A stretch of 8,541 bases of DNA from CBDUBS01 sp965365445 (GTDB lineage: Bacteria; Bacteroidota; Rhodothermia; Rhodothermales; DASSAV01): assembly GCA_965365445.1 (NCBI GenBank), contig CBDUBS010000158.1:1-8541 (forward strand). The letters are read 5' to 3'. Of this stretch, positions 1 to 7,071 are shown in pieces. Position 1 is the first letter of the stretch; the number at the start of each line of letters is the position of its first letter. The notes beneath the pieces are model-generated. The model ran no database searches, was not told the origin of the DNA, and saw only the letters and a list, made by a program, of their open reading frames with translations. Made by a program: the position numbers and the translations under genes.

Positions 1-30
1 GGGTCGTGGGTTCAAATCCCGCCGTCCCGA
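1..30 (+). tRNA. 3' end of a tRNA gene, probably tRNA-Pro (partial)
   Basis: The window opens inside a tRNA gene. Bases 6-10 (GTGGG) pair with 18-22 (CCCGC), with one G-T wobble, around the seven-base T loop TTCAAAT at 11-17. Bases 23-29 (CGTCCCG) would be the 3' strand of the acceptor stem, followed by A30 as the discriminator. CCA is not encoded, since CTC follows. The implied 5' acceptor strand is CGGGACG, so the first pair would be C1-G72 with A73. That combination is characteristic of bacterial tRNA-Pro. The anticodon is outside the window, so the amino-acid identity is inferred and the tRNA call itself is much firmer. Confidence 0.85.
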
Positions 31-104
31 CTCAGATCCTCTCTTACTGGATATCATACACCACACGGAGGGATGTATCCAGAAACAAAACGGCCAGACC
101 GTTC

Positions 105-133
105 AAGGGCTCTCTCCTAAGAGCCCTTTTTTT
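105..133 (+). terminator. Intrinsic terminator downstream of the tRNA
   Basis: Bases 105-113 (AAGGGCTCT) and 120-128 (AGAGCCCTT) form a perfect 9-bp stem with a 6-base loop. A run of seven T residues covers 127-133 on the plus strand. This is a textbook rho-independent terminator placed about 75 bases after the tRNA 3' end, so it most likely ends the tRNA transcript. On the minus strand the same stem is not followed by a T run, so it should not efficiently terminate the convergent glycosidase gene. Confidence 0.85.
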
Positions 134-232
134 GCTGCGGCGATTGCCCGGACGCTTTGGGTCCGACGAAATGATTCGTGGAGTAGTTAACGGAAAAGCG
201 CCGGTTCATGCTCCCTAACGACCTGCCCCGGA

Positions 233-1438
233 CTACAGGGAAATCCGCAGATCCGGATCGACCGGAGCGTCGTGAATGACACGGGTCAAGCGCTGATGCC
301 AGGCGACGTCCCTCCACATTCCCTGAAACTGGGGTCCGCAGAAGTTGCTCGTCGCGAGGGCTACCCAGCGGCCGGTTGCTGCGGCTTCGCGTACGCCGTA
401 GTCGCAAAGTTCCTTGATCCAGTCCCAGCTCAGCAAAGGCCAGTCCTTATAATCTACCAGAGCCCAGCTTTCGGTGGTCATGAGAGGCAGACGCGTAGTT
501 CGCGATTGACTGGCGGCCCTGTTGATCCTTTCCAGTAGGATACGGCGCCAGTGATCGGGATCTTCGCGGTACAGTTTCTCGGCGTGCTGGACTACGCGCT
601 CGTACCCGATGGGGTCGAACCGTTCATAGTTGTACCCGATTTTTCGGTAGAATTCACCCCCGGCCATCCAGATGTGAAGATCGAACAAATCGTAGCCATC
701 AAACTCACCCGGCTCTACGGTTTCGACCGGCCATCCGGAGAACGTATACGAGAGGTCGGGGTAATCCGCTCGAAGAACCTCCAGACTCTGCTGCTCCCAG
801 CGCTTGATCTCCGGGCGGGATTTGCGCTGCTCGTCGGAAAGAAACGGCGTCCACGGCCGTATGGGCCATTCGTTGATGATATCGACGTATAGAATGTGAC
901 CGAGCAAACCGGCCTCCTTGATGGTGTCCAATGTAGCTACCCAGGCCCTGCCTAAATCCTGTGGAGACTCGATCTGACTGTACGCATGGGTGCGGTCTTT
1001 TTGAATCCATGTGGAGAGGCCTACCCATATCCCCCGCTCGGCGCATTTCTCGATGAACATATTCAGCGCTGGTTGAACCTGCACCTTTGTAGCAGCCGGA
1101 CTGCCCCAATCCTGCGTATTCCATGGAGGGAGAATATCCCACTCGCGTTCGGGCCCGATGGAAACGAGATGAGGGTATGCGTCGATTCGGACGGCATCGT
1201 AACCGCGTACTTTCAGTTCATTCAGAACTTCGTCCCAGTTTTCGTATCCCGCTCCAGGCCAGCGCCTTTCGAGCCAGGAAAAATCCCACATGGCGATGGC
1301 AAGCGGATGGCTGAACCGATGGGCGCTCAGGGAAAATTCATGCGAGGCCGGCGAAGAAGCCGTGTCGGCGAAGGGTCGGGCCAGAGGGAACGCCCCCAGA
1401 GTCAGGGCCTGTCGGGAAAGGAAATCTCGTCGGTTCAT
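233..1438 (-). CDS. Tat-exported cellulase-like glycoside hydrolase (clan GH-A type barrel)
   Basis: This is a complete 401-residue protein. The N-terminus MNRRDFL is a twin-arginine signal followed by a short hydrophobic stretch (about residues 11-20), so it is probably exported folded by the Tat pathway. The mature part looks like a GH5/cellulase-like (beta/alpha)8 barrel: R84 in AVRIDAYPH fits strand 2, GIWVGLSTW (136-144) strand 3, DIINEWP with N189-E190 is the expected Asn and acid/base Glu on strand 4, H255 in FDLHIW fits strand 6, and E323 in TTESW is the expected nucleophile on strand 7. Both catalytic glutamates are therefore present. The start is chosen because it gives the Tat motif directly; no clear Shine-Dalgarno precedes it. 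It resembles the sugar-binding cellulase-like proteins of Bacteroidota, but I cannot assign a CAZy family or substrate. It is transcribed divergently from the SusC/SusD block, and its role in beta-glycan cleavage is inferred from fold and context. No terminator is visible after its stop codon. Confidence 0.85.
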   Translation of the reverse strand: MNRRDFLSRQALTLGAFPLARPFADTASSPASHEFSLSAHRFSHPLAIAMWDFSWLERRWPGAGYENWDEVLNELKVRGYDAVRIDAYPHLVSIGPEREWDILPPWNTQDWGSPAATKVQVQPALNMFIEKCAERGIWVGLSTWIQKDRTHAYSQIESPQDLGRAWVATLDTIKEAGLLGHILYVDIINEWPIRPWTPFLSDEQRKSRPEIKRWEQQSLEVLRADYPDLSYTFSGWPVETVEPGEFDGYDLFDLHIWMAGGEFYRKIGYNYERFDPIGYERVVQHAEKLYREDPDHWRRILLERINRAASQSRTTRLPLMTTESWALVDYKDWPLLSWDWIKELCDYGVREAAATGRWVALATSNFCGPQFQGMWRDVAWHQRLTRVIHDAPVDPDLRISL

Positions 1439-1636
1439 ATGAAGGTTGAATTGTCATTGAGGAATGAGAGCACATGCACCGTCTGGCTCCGGGGGCAACG
1501 GCAATGCCCAGAAATCGCGCACGGGTAAGCGTTTAATAACGGCGGCGCAGAAGCGTTTTTCAAGGGGTCGGGTATGTTTAAAAAGAAAGATCGCGCCCCT
1601 GCCCGGACGCAAGAAGCCCACCACATAAGTCCTTCC

Positions 1637-1651
1637 GACCGGTCTTATAAG
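1637..1651. promoter_or_regulatory. Two abutting palindromes, possible operator
   Basis: GACCGGTC (1637-1644) and CTTATAAG (1644-1651) are both perfect 8-bp palindromes sharing base 1644. They lie in the divergent intergenic region about 200 bases from the glycosidase start and 310 bases from the susC-like start. Eight-base palindromes are not rare, but two sharing an end are a plausible dimeric protein-binding site. No regulator gene is in the window to pair with it, so this is a weak call. Confidence 0.2.
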
Positions 1652-1724
1652 TTACAAGTTTTGCAGGGTAGAATGATTTGCCCTCCCGGAACAGGCAGGT
1701 CGTTCAGGCTATGAAACCTTGAAA

Positions 1725-1834
1725 GAAAGCCCTTTCAGCGAGGGAGTTTTTTCTTCCGGCATGTCGTTCGCGGGCCTGAGGCCTTGTCGAGGCGGATCGC
1801 CCCTTCTTGCGGATCCTCTGGTAAAAGGGCTTTC
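1725..1834. repeat. Interrupted inverted repeat upstream of susC-like gene
   Basis: GAAAGCCCTTT at 1725-1735 and AAAGGGCTTTC at 1824-1834 are exact reverse complements separated by 88 bases. Each arm is itself nearly palindromic, so they may be two copies of one binding site rather than the arms of a stem. They lie 125-235 bases before the susC-like start codon, a sensible place for regulator sites or for a structured leader if transcription begins upstream. Confidence 0.3.
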
Positions 1835-1945
1835 GTCAGCACGTATCCGTTGATATCGATGGTATTTATGAACCGTCGAGTTCGTCAGGAAAGGGGTGTC
1901 TGTGCGTCAGGGCCGCACGGGCAACCCCGTTCATAAGCCAACCGA

Positions 1946-1950
1946 AGAGG
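1946..1950 (+). promoter_or_regulatory. Ribosome binding site of the susC-like gene
   Basis: AGAGG ends 9 bases before the ATG at 1960. It supports this start, which also directly begins a good signal peptide. Confidence 0.55.
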
Positions 1951-1959
1951 AACACCGCG

Positions 1960-4900
1960 ATGAAATGGACAAAGATCGGGGTATTCATGCTCGTCCTGAT
2001 GCCGCTATCGACAGCCATGGCACAGACCGGGCGCATAACGGGAACCGTTACCGATGCAGAGACGAACGAAACCCTTCCCGGAGTAAATATCATTCTGGCA
2101 GGCACGGCGCAAGGGGCTGCAACGGATTTCGACGGGAACTATGAAATAACGGATGTGAGTCCCGGGACCTACACGGTTCGGGCCTCGTTCGTCGGATTCG
2201 AGACCCAGGAGCAGTCCGGTGTTACGGTTTCGGCCGGAGAGACGGTCAATGTCGATTTCACGTTGTCGCCCGGAATCGCACTCCAGGAAGTTGTGGTAGT
2301 GGGCTATGGAGAACAGCGTAGGCGCGATCTGACCGGCTCCGTAGCCAGCGTCAGCGGCGAAAGCATTGCCGAGATTTCCACGCCGTCGGTAGCGCAGGCT
2401 ATGCAGGGAAAGGTGGCCGGGGTCCAGGTGACGCCCTCCTCGGCCGAACCGGGTTCCGGAGCCGTTATCCGGGTGCGCGGCGTAGGTACGCTGAACGACG
2501 CCTCCCCGCTGTACGTTGTGGACGGCATGTTGCTGGACGATATCAACTTTCTGAACCCGAACGACATTCAGTCGATGGAGGTTCTGAAGGACGCCTCCGC
2601 GACAGCCATATACGGCTCACGGGGCGCCAACGGGGTGATTATTGTCACAACCAAGAAGGGGAATGCGGGCGAGCGACCCCGGTTCTCGTTCAATGTCTAT
2701 GCGGGCACGCAGAGCGTTCAGAACCCGATAGACCTGGCAAGCCCGCAGGAGTACGCCATGCTGGCGAACGAGCTCGCCCAGAATGAAGGCTTCGCCTTGC
2801 CGTTCCCCGACCCGAACAGCGTGGCGACCGGCACCGACTGGCAGGATGAGATTTTCGAGCCCGCTCCCATCCAGAGCTATCAGGTTTCGGCGGCGGGCGG
2901 CGCCGAACGGATCAACTACTACGTGAGCGGCAACTTCATCAGCCAGGCGGGCGTCATCCCGAAATCGGATTTCCGGCGCTTCACCCTGCGACTCAACAAC
3001 GATTACATCCTGAGCGAAGCCGTGCAGTTCGGGCACAACATCAACTTCTCCTATGTGGACGGCCAGCAATCCCCGAACGTATACCGATCCCTGTACGCGG
3101 CCGACCCGACGGTGCTGCCGCGCAATGCCGAGGGCGATTTCTCGAACGCGAGCGTCCGGGCCAACAGCGGCAACCCCGCCGCCGCGGTGTTTTACACCCG
3201 CAACGAGGAAAACGGGGGCCGACTGGCGGGCAACGCATTCGCCGACATCGATTTCCTGGAGGATTTCACCTTCCGCTCTAGCTTTGGTGTGGATATCGAC
3301 CGCAGCGGGCTGAGGCGGTTCGTGCCGGTGTACTTCGTCTCGCCGACCCAGCAAAACCAGATCAGCAATCTGCGTGTGGAGCGGCGCGGAACGACTTCCT
3401 GGCTGTGGGAAAACACGGTGAACTATGATTACGTAGCCGAGCGGCATCGCCTTTCCGTGCTGGCCGGAATTACCGCTCAATCCTTCTACTCCGAAACACT
3501 GGGCGGGGAGCGCGTAAACCTCCTCGGGGAAAGCGAGAACCTGTGGTATTTGAACGCCGGCGATTCGGAAGGGCAGATCAACTTCGACAATGCGTTCGAC
3601 TGGAAAATGCTCTCGTACCTGTTCCGGACGAACTATTCCTTGCTGGACCGATACCTCTTCACGGCATCGCTGCGCATCGACGGCTCCTCACGGTTCGGGC
3701 CGGAGAACCGGTACGGGTACTTCCCCTCGGCTGCCGTCGGCTGGAACGTGGCCGAGGAATCGTTCCTGCGAAACAACGACTTGTTCTCCGCCCTCAAGTT
3801 CAGAGCGAGCTGGGGGGTCATCGGGAACGACAAGATCGGCGCGTACCCCGCCACCGCCCGCGTCACCATTCCCGGCGAGCGAGATTCGGGAAAGCTGAAT
3901 GCGGTCTTCGGGGATCAGCAGATCATTTACTTCGGGGCCAGCCCACTCGGACTCGCCAACCCGGAGGTCAGATGGGAGGAAACGCGCCAGACGAACGTCG
4001 GGGTGGACATGGCCTTCCGGCGCGACCTGCTGCGGGCGACGTTCGACTACTACCGCCGCCTGACGGACGGAATCCTGGTGCAGGTGCCGATCCCGGCATA
4101 CGTCGGCGCGACGAGCCAACCGTTTGTGAACGCCGCCGAAGTGCTTAATACAGGCGTGGAAGGAACCCTCACCTGGAGCAGCCGGATCGGTTCGCTCGAT
4201 TTCGAGCTGGGCGTAAACGCTTCGACGTTGCACAACGAGGTGAAATCGCTGGGCGGGGGTCGTGAGGAAATTCTCGGCGGCGGCCTGGGCAACGAAATCT
4301 CCTTCACACAGCGGACGGTGCCGGGCAAACCCATCGGGTACTTCTGGGGGTACGAAACCGCAGGGGTATACCAGACCGCCGCTGAAGCGCAAACAGGGCC
4401 CCCTGTGGGCGGGCGACGGCCTGTGGCCGGAGATCTTATCTACGTGGATCAGAACGGCGACAATGTGATCGACAGCCGCGACCGCACCGATCTCGGATCG
4501 GCGCTGCCGGATTATCTGTTCGGCTTCAACATCGACCTCGGCTGGAAAAGCCTCGATTTTTCCGCCAGTTTTACCGGCCAGACGGGCAATGAGATCTACA
4601 ACGGCAAGCGATCCGTGCGTTTCGGGATCGAAAACTTCGAGCGCACCTTCCTGGACCGCTGGCACGGCGAAGGAACGAGCAACACCGAACCTCGGGTAAC
4701 GACGGCCGGATACAATTACCAGGCCTCGGATCGGTTCATCGAGAACGGCTCATACCTGAAGTTGCAAACGGTTACCCTGGGCTACCGGCTGCCGCAGCAT
4801 GTTACCAACCGATTTTCCGTCAACAACGCCCGGATCTATGTTAACGCCACCAACCTGTTCACGATCACTCCGTACACAGGGTATACCCCGGAGATCATGA

Positions 4901-4998
4901 CGAACGAGGTAATCCGCGGCGGCGGCGGGCCCGGCATCGACCTGGGCATATACCCGACGTACCGCACGATAACGGCCGGAGTCAGCCTGTCGTTCTGA
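1960..4998 (+). CDS. SusC/RagA-family TonB-dependent outer-membrane transporter
   Basis: This 1012-residue protein imports oligosaccharides captured by its SusD partner across the outer membrane, driven by TonB. Residues 1-22 are a Sec signal peptide with a likely cut after AMA or at AMA-Q. Residues about 24-103 are a carboxypeptidase-regulatory-like beta-sandwich (GRITGTVTDAETNETLPGV, then DFDGNYEI and GTYTVRASFVGF). A TonB-box-like segment, LQEVVVVGYG, spans 108-117. The plug domain follows with the family signatures VIRVRGVGTLN (169-179), PLYVVDGM (183-190) and MEVLKDASATAIYGSRGANG (206-225). The remainder is the beta-barrel, ending in the aromatic residue Phe typical of outer-membrane barrels (ITAGVSLSF). 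The length is normal for SusC proteins and I see no frameshift. It is followed after 46 bases by the susD-like gene, the standard tandem order. The substrate cannot be read from sequence; neighbouring glycosidases suggest a beta-glycan. Confidence 0.96.
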   Translation: MKWTKIGVFMLVLMPLSTAMAQTGRITGTVTDAETNETLPGVNIILAGTAQGAATDFDGNYEITDVSPGTYTVRASFVGFETQEQSGVTVSAGETVNVDFTLSPGIALQEVVVVGYGEQRRRDLTGSVASVSGESIAEISTPSVAQAMQGKVAGVQVTPSSAEPGSGAVIRVRGVGTLNDASPLYVVDGMLLDDINFLNPNDIQSMEVLKDASATAIYGSRGANGVIIVTTKKGNAGERPRFSFNVYAGTQSVQNPIDLASPQEYAMLANELAQNEGFALPFPDPNSVATGTDWQDEIFEPAPIQSYQVSAAGGAERINYYVSGNFISQAGVIPKSDFRRFTLRLNNDYILSEAVQFGHNINFSYVDGQQSPNVYRSLYAADPTVLPRNAEGDFSNASVRANSGNPAAAVFYTRNEENGGRLAGNAFADIDFLEDFTFRSSFGVDIDRSGLRRFVPVYFVSPTQQNQISNLRVERRGTTSWLWENTVNYDYVAERHRLSVLAGITAQSFYSETLGGERVNLLGESENLWYLNAGDSEGQINFDNAFDWKMLSYLFRTNYSLLDRYLFTASLRIDGSSRFGPENRYGYFPSAAVGWNVAEESFLRNNDLFSALKFRASWGVIGNDKIGAYPATARVTIPGERDSGKLNAVFGDQQIIYFGASPLGLANPEVRWEETRQTNVGVDMAFRRDLLRATFDYYRRLTDGILVQVPIPAYVGATSQPFVNAAEVLNTGVEGTLTWSSRIGSLDFELGVNASTLHNEVKSLGGGREEILGGGLGNEISFTQRTVPGKPIGYFWGYETAGVYQTAAEAQTGPPVGGRRPVAGDLIYVDQNGDNVIDSRDRTDLGSALPDYLFGFNIDLGWKSLDFSASFTGQTGNEIYNGKRSVRFGIENFERTFLDRWHGEGTSNTEPRVTTAGYNYQASDRFIENGSYLKLQTVTLGYRLPQHVTNRFSVNNARIYVNATNLFTITPYTGYTPEIMTNEVIRGGGGPGIDLGIYPTYRTITAGVSLSF

Positions 4999-5035
4999 TC
5001 GATCCGGTGTTGCGACTTCCCCCATTATTGAAATC

Positions 5036-5039
5036 AGGA
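5036..5039 (+). promoter_or_regulatory. Ribosome binding site of the susD-like gene
   Basis: AGGA lies 5 bases before the ATG at 5045. The 46-base spacer after the susC-like stop contains no terminator-like hairpin, so the two genes are probably cotranscribed. Confidence 0.5.
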
Positions 5040-5044
5040 ATGCC

Positions 5045-6934
5045 ATGAAAGCGACACAATTTCCCTCAAGCGTGCGCCGGAGCGTTCCGGTCCTGGCGCT
5101 CGTGGTAATAGCAACCGGTTTGTGGGCCGGTTGCGACTCCTTCCTCGATACGGAACCGCTCGGTGAACCTACCTCGGAAACGTTTTTCGACACGCCGACG
5201 CAGGCTACACAGGCCACCAACGCCACCTACGGGATGCTGCGTAACTGGAGCACGCACGTATTCGCCTATCTGGGCGTTACCGACATCGTTTCGGACGACG
5301 CCGACAAGGGCAGCACCCCGGCCGACGCTTCGTTCCTGCTCGAAATGGATAACCTGAACTTCACCCCGTCGAATCAGGCCTTCAGCGGCGTATGGGGTGG
5401 CTATTACCAGGGCATCTTCCGGGCGAACACGGCCATCAACGGCATCAACCGGATGGATAACTTCACCAACATGACCCTGAAGAACCGGTTGCTGGCCGAA
5501 AATCGATTCCTGAGGGCTTACTATTACTTCTTCCTGGTACGGGCTTTCGGCGGGGTGCCGCTCATTACCGAGCCGCTGGCCCCGGCTCAGTACACGCAGC
5601 AGCGGGCTACGGCAGAAGAGGTGTACGCCCAGATCGAGGAGGACCTGCGATTCGCCGCCCAGAATCTGCCCCTGAAATCGCAGTACGCCGCGAGCGATCT
5701 GGGGCGGGCTACGAAGGGAGCCGCGCAGGCGCTCCTGGCCGAAGTGCACCTGTTCCAGAACGAATTCCAGCAGGCGTGCCAGATCGGGCAGGAAGTCATC
5801 AACTCCGGTCAGTACAGCCTGTATCCGAATTACACCGAAATTTTCCAGCCGCAGGGCGAAAACTCATCGGAATCCATCTTCGAGGTGCAGACGGCGGCGG
5901 TGCAGGAAGAAACCGGCGGCTCCCAGTTTTCGCAGGTGCAGGGCGTGCGCGGTTTCCCGAATCTGGGATGGGGCTTCAACCAGCCCTCGGCCAACCTGGA
6001 AGCCGGGTATGAACCGGGCGACCCCCGCCAGCAGGCGACCATCATGTTCCCGTGGGAGCTGCTTCCGTACGGCAACCCGAACAACCTGGTCGTATGGGTC
6101 AATCCACAGACGCCCAACGACCGATATAACCAGAAGTCGTACATACCTGCTGATAACCCAGGCGGTTCGGGCAACGGCGGCTCCAATATACGGCGGTTGC
6201 GGTACGGGCATTTGATGCTCACCACGGCCGAAGCGTGCGCCCGGAGCGGTAACGAAGCGCTGGCCCGGACTCTGCTCAACCAGGTCAGAGCGCGAGCCAG
6301 GGGCGGCCGAACCGTGACGTTAGGCATCACGCCGGAAATCATGGAACGCAGCATCGCAGAAACCGTCCTCGGGTTGGCGCCCACGGCGAGCCGCGTGTTC
6401 GTCCGTTACGTCGATCCGGATAGCTGGGCGGCCGGGGCATTGCGCAGCTTCGAGGCCGAGCGCTTTAACTATACCCCCTCAGGACCGGTGCCGATCTGCG
6501 TAAAACAGGCCGATTTCATCCAATCGGTCAACGGGGCGGCTGTGAGCACCCTGCAAGGGTACCTGAACGCCGTCAATGCCGCCGCTCCCGGCAGCCAGGT
6601 GACGTTGCAGGTACTGGGCGTGAGCCAGCCGACCTGCGGCACGCTCGGCGCGTCGGTAACGCAGCCGCGGACCGTCACCGTGGAGGCGCGGCCGCTGCTG
6701 CCGGACGTAACCGCCTCCGGGCAGACACTGGTCAACGCCATCTGGCACGAACGGCGGGCCGAAATGGCAATGGAGCAGCACCGCTGGTTCGACATCATCC
6801 GGCAGGGACGGGCGGCACAGGTAATGCAGGCCGTCGGAAAGACGTTCCAGCAGGGCAAACACGAACTGTACCCCATTCCGCAAGCCGAAGTGGAGCTCGT
6901 CGGGTTGCAGCAAAACCCCGGCTACGGAAACTGA
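5045..6934 (+). CDS. SusD/RagB-family glycan-binding surface lipoprotein with an inserted PDZ-like domain
   Basis: This 629-residue lipoprotein is the SusD partner of the upstream transporter; it binds glycan at the cell surface and caps the SusC barrel. The signal peptide ends in GLWAGC, making C30 the lipidated cysteine, and CDSFLDTEP is the usual start of a mature SusD. Conserved SusD segments include NRFLRAYYYFFLVRAFGGVP (153-172), the TPR-like helical part DLGRATKGAAQALLAEVHLF (218-237), SESIFEVQ (275-282), AEACARSGNEALARTLLNQV (395-414), then HERRAEMAMEQHRWFDIIRQ (568-587) and the terminal ELYPIPQAEVEL and QQNPGYGN. Oddly, about 140 residues (422-560) separate the LLNQVRARA helix from the HERR helix, where typical SusD proteins have a short linker. 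Residues 440-550 of this stretch match the PDZ pattern. At 629 residues it is also longer than most SusD proteins (about 500-600). The family call is firm; the PDZ assignment is by eye. Confidence 0.95.
   Translation: MKATQFPSSVRRSVPVLALVVIATGLWAGCDSFLDTEPLGEPTSETFFDTPTQATQATNATYGMLRNWSTHVFAYLGVTDIVSDDADKGSTPADASFLLEMDNLNFTPSNQAFSGVWGGYYQGIFRANTAINGINRMDNFTNMTLKNRLLAENRFLRAYYYFFLVRAFGGVPLITEPLAPAQYTQQRATAEEVYAQIEEDLRFAAQNLPLKSQYAASDLGRATKGAAQALLAEVHLFQNEFQQACQIGQEVINSGQYSLYPNYTEIFQPQGENSSESIFEVQTAAVQEETGGSQFSQVQGVRGFPNLGWGFNQPSANLEAGYEPGDPRQQATIMFPWELLPYGNPNNLVVWVNPQTPNDRYNQKSYIPADNPGGSGNGGSNIRRLRYGHLMLTTAEACARSGNEALARTLLNQVRARARGGRTVTLGITPEIMERSIAETVLGLAPTASRVFVRYVDPDSWAAGALRSFEAERFNYTPSGPVPICVKQADFIQSVNGAAVSTLQGYLNAVNAAAPGSQVTLQVLGVSQPTCGTLGASVTQPRTVTVEARPLLPDVTASGQTLVNAIWHERRAEMAMEQHRWFDIIRQGRAAQVMQAVGKTFQQGKHELYPIPQAEVELVGLQQNPGYGN
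6362..6694 (+). other. PDZ-like domain inserted within the SusD-like protein
   Basis: This segment encodes residues 440-550. In order it shows: VLGLAP (441-446); a strand and turn RVFVRYVDPDSWAAGALR (450-467), matching the HtrA/DegS-type pattern V-x-V-x-x-V-x-P-x-S-x-A-x-x-A-G-L-x; an extra loop of about 21 residues (468-488); ADFIQSVNGAAV (489-500), matching the GD-x-I-x-x-VNG motif with Ala for the usual Gly; a helix TLQGYLNAVN (502-511); PGSQVTLQVL (515-524); a second extra loop (525-540); and the closing strand RTVTVEARP (542-550). Reading frame and codon use continue smoothly from the flanking SusD sequence, so this is not an assembly join or frameshift. By family knowledge, PDZ domains bind protein C-termini or strands. 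A partner here is unknown. Confidence 0.72.
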
Positions 6935-6977
6935 CCACCGGCAGACGCTGCGGGTTGCAATGCGTGAATTGAAGCCG

Positions 6978-7030
6978 GTAGGAGATACCGGAGCGCCGTC
7001 CCGGCGGCTGGGACGGCGCTCCGGTCCTAC
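6978..7030 (+). promoter_or_regulatory. Strong intercistronic stem-loop between susD-like and GH3 genes
   Basis: Bases 6987-7002 and 7010-7025 are perfect 16-bp reverse complements (ACCGGAGCGCCGTCCC and its complement), very GC-rich, with a 7-base loop. The stem extends by five more pairs, GTAGG (6978-6982) with CCTAC (7026-7030), across a 4-base bulge on the left side. No T run follows directly; only a TTTT at 7044-7047 comes later. It therefore looks more like a transcript-stabilising or attenuating stem-loop, or a partial terminator, than a standard intrinsic terminator. It would lie at the 3' end of the susCD message and set the level of the GH3 gene relative to susCD. Confidence 0.75.
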
Positions 7031-7071
7031 TCCAACAACAGAGTTTTACTTACCTCAGACACCCATCGGTC

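Larger units (their letters stand above)
1439..1959. other. Divergent intergenic region, about 520 bases, no convincing gene
   Basis: This gap separates the minus-strand glycosidase from the plus-strand susC-like gene and must carry the promoters of both. I see no credible coding sequence; short open frames here have no recognisable protein features. It holds two abutting 8-bp palindromes (1637-1651), an 11-bp perfect inverted repeat with arms at 1725-1735 and 1824-1834, a T run at 1747-1752 after only a weak 4-bp hairpin, and the short palindromic string GGCCTGAGGCC at 1773-1783. TATTTATG at 1863-1870 matches the Bacteroidota -7 consensus TAnnTTTG in all but one position, but I find no TTTG element at the proper distance upstream, so I do not call a promoter. 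Confidence 0.6.

Noticed and set aside
1435..1626. A 63-codon minus-strand frame whose stop overlaps the glycosidase start codon as ATGA.
   Set aside because: The four-base overlap resembles translational coupling, but the peptide is rich in Cys, Pro and Arg without any recognisable pattern, has no ribosome binding site, and lies in what looks like promoter DNA. Chance is more likely.
1725..1752. Possible terminator: short hairpin (CCCT/AGGG at 1730-1744) before six T residues.
   Set aside because: The stem is only 4 bp, and no plus-strand gene ends just upstream that would need it.
1868..1936. A 22-codon plus-strand frame upstream of the susC-like gene that could be a leader peptide; its first 13 bases resemble the glycosidase start (12 of 13).
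   Set aside because: There is no ribosome binding site. A 13-base match with one mismatch is expected many times by chance among all pairs of positions in a window of this length.
2617..3480. Long antisense open frame inside the susC-like gene (287 codons).
   Set aside because: It is a mirror of the susC coding sequence in GC-rich DNA, with no family motif or signal; the sense frame is unmistakable.
3688..4665. Another long antisense open frame inside the susC-like gene (325 codons).
   Set aside because: Same reason: its composition reflects the opposite strand of a clear beta-barrel gene, and no domain can be recognised.
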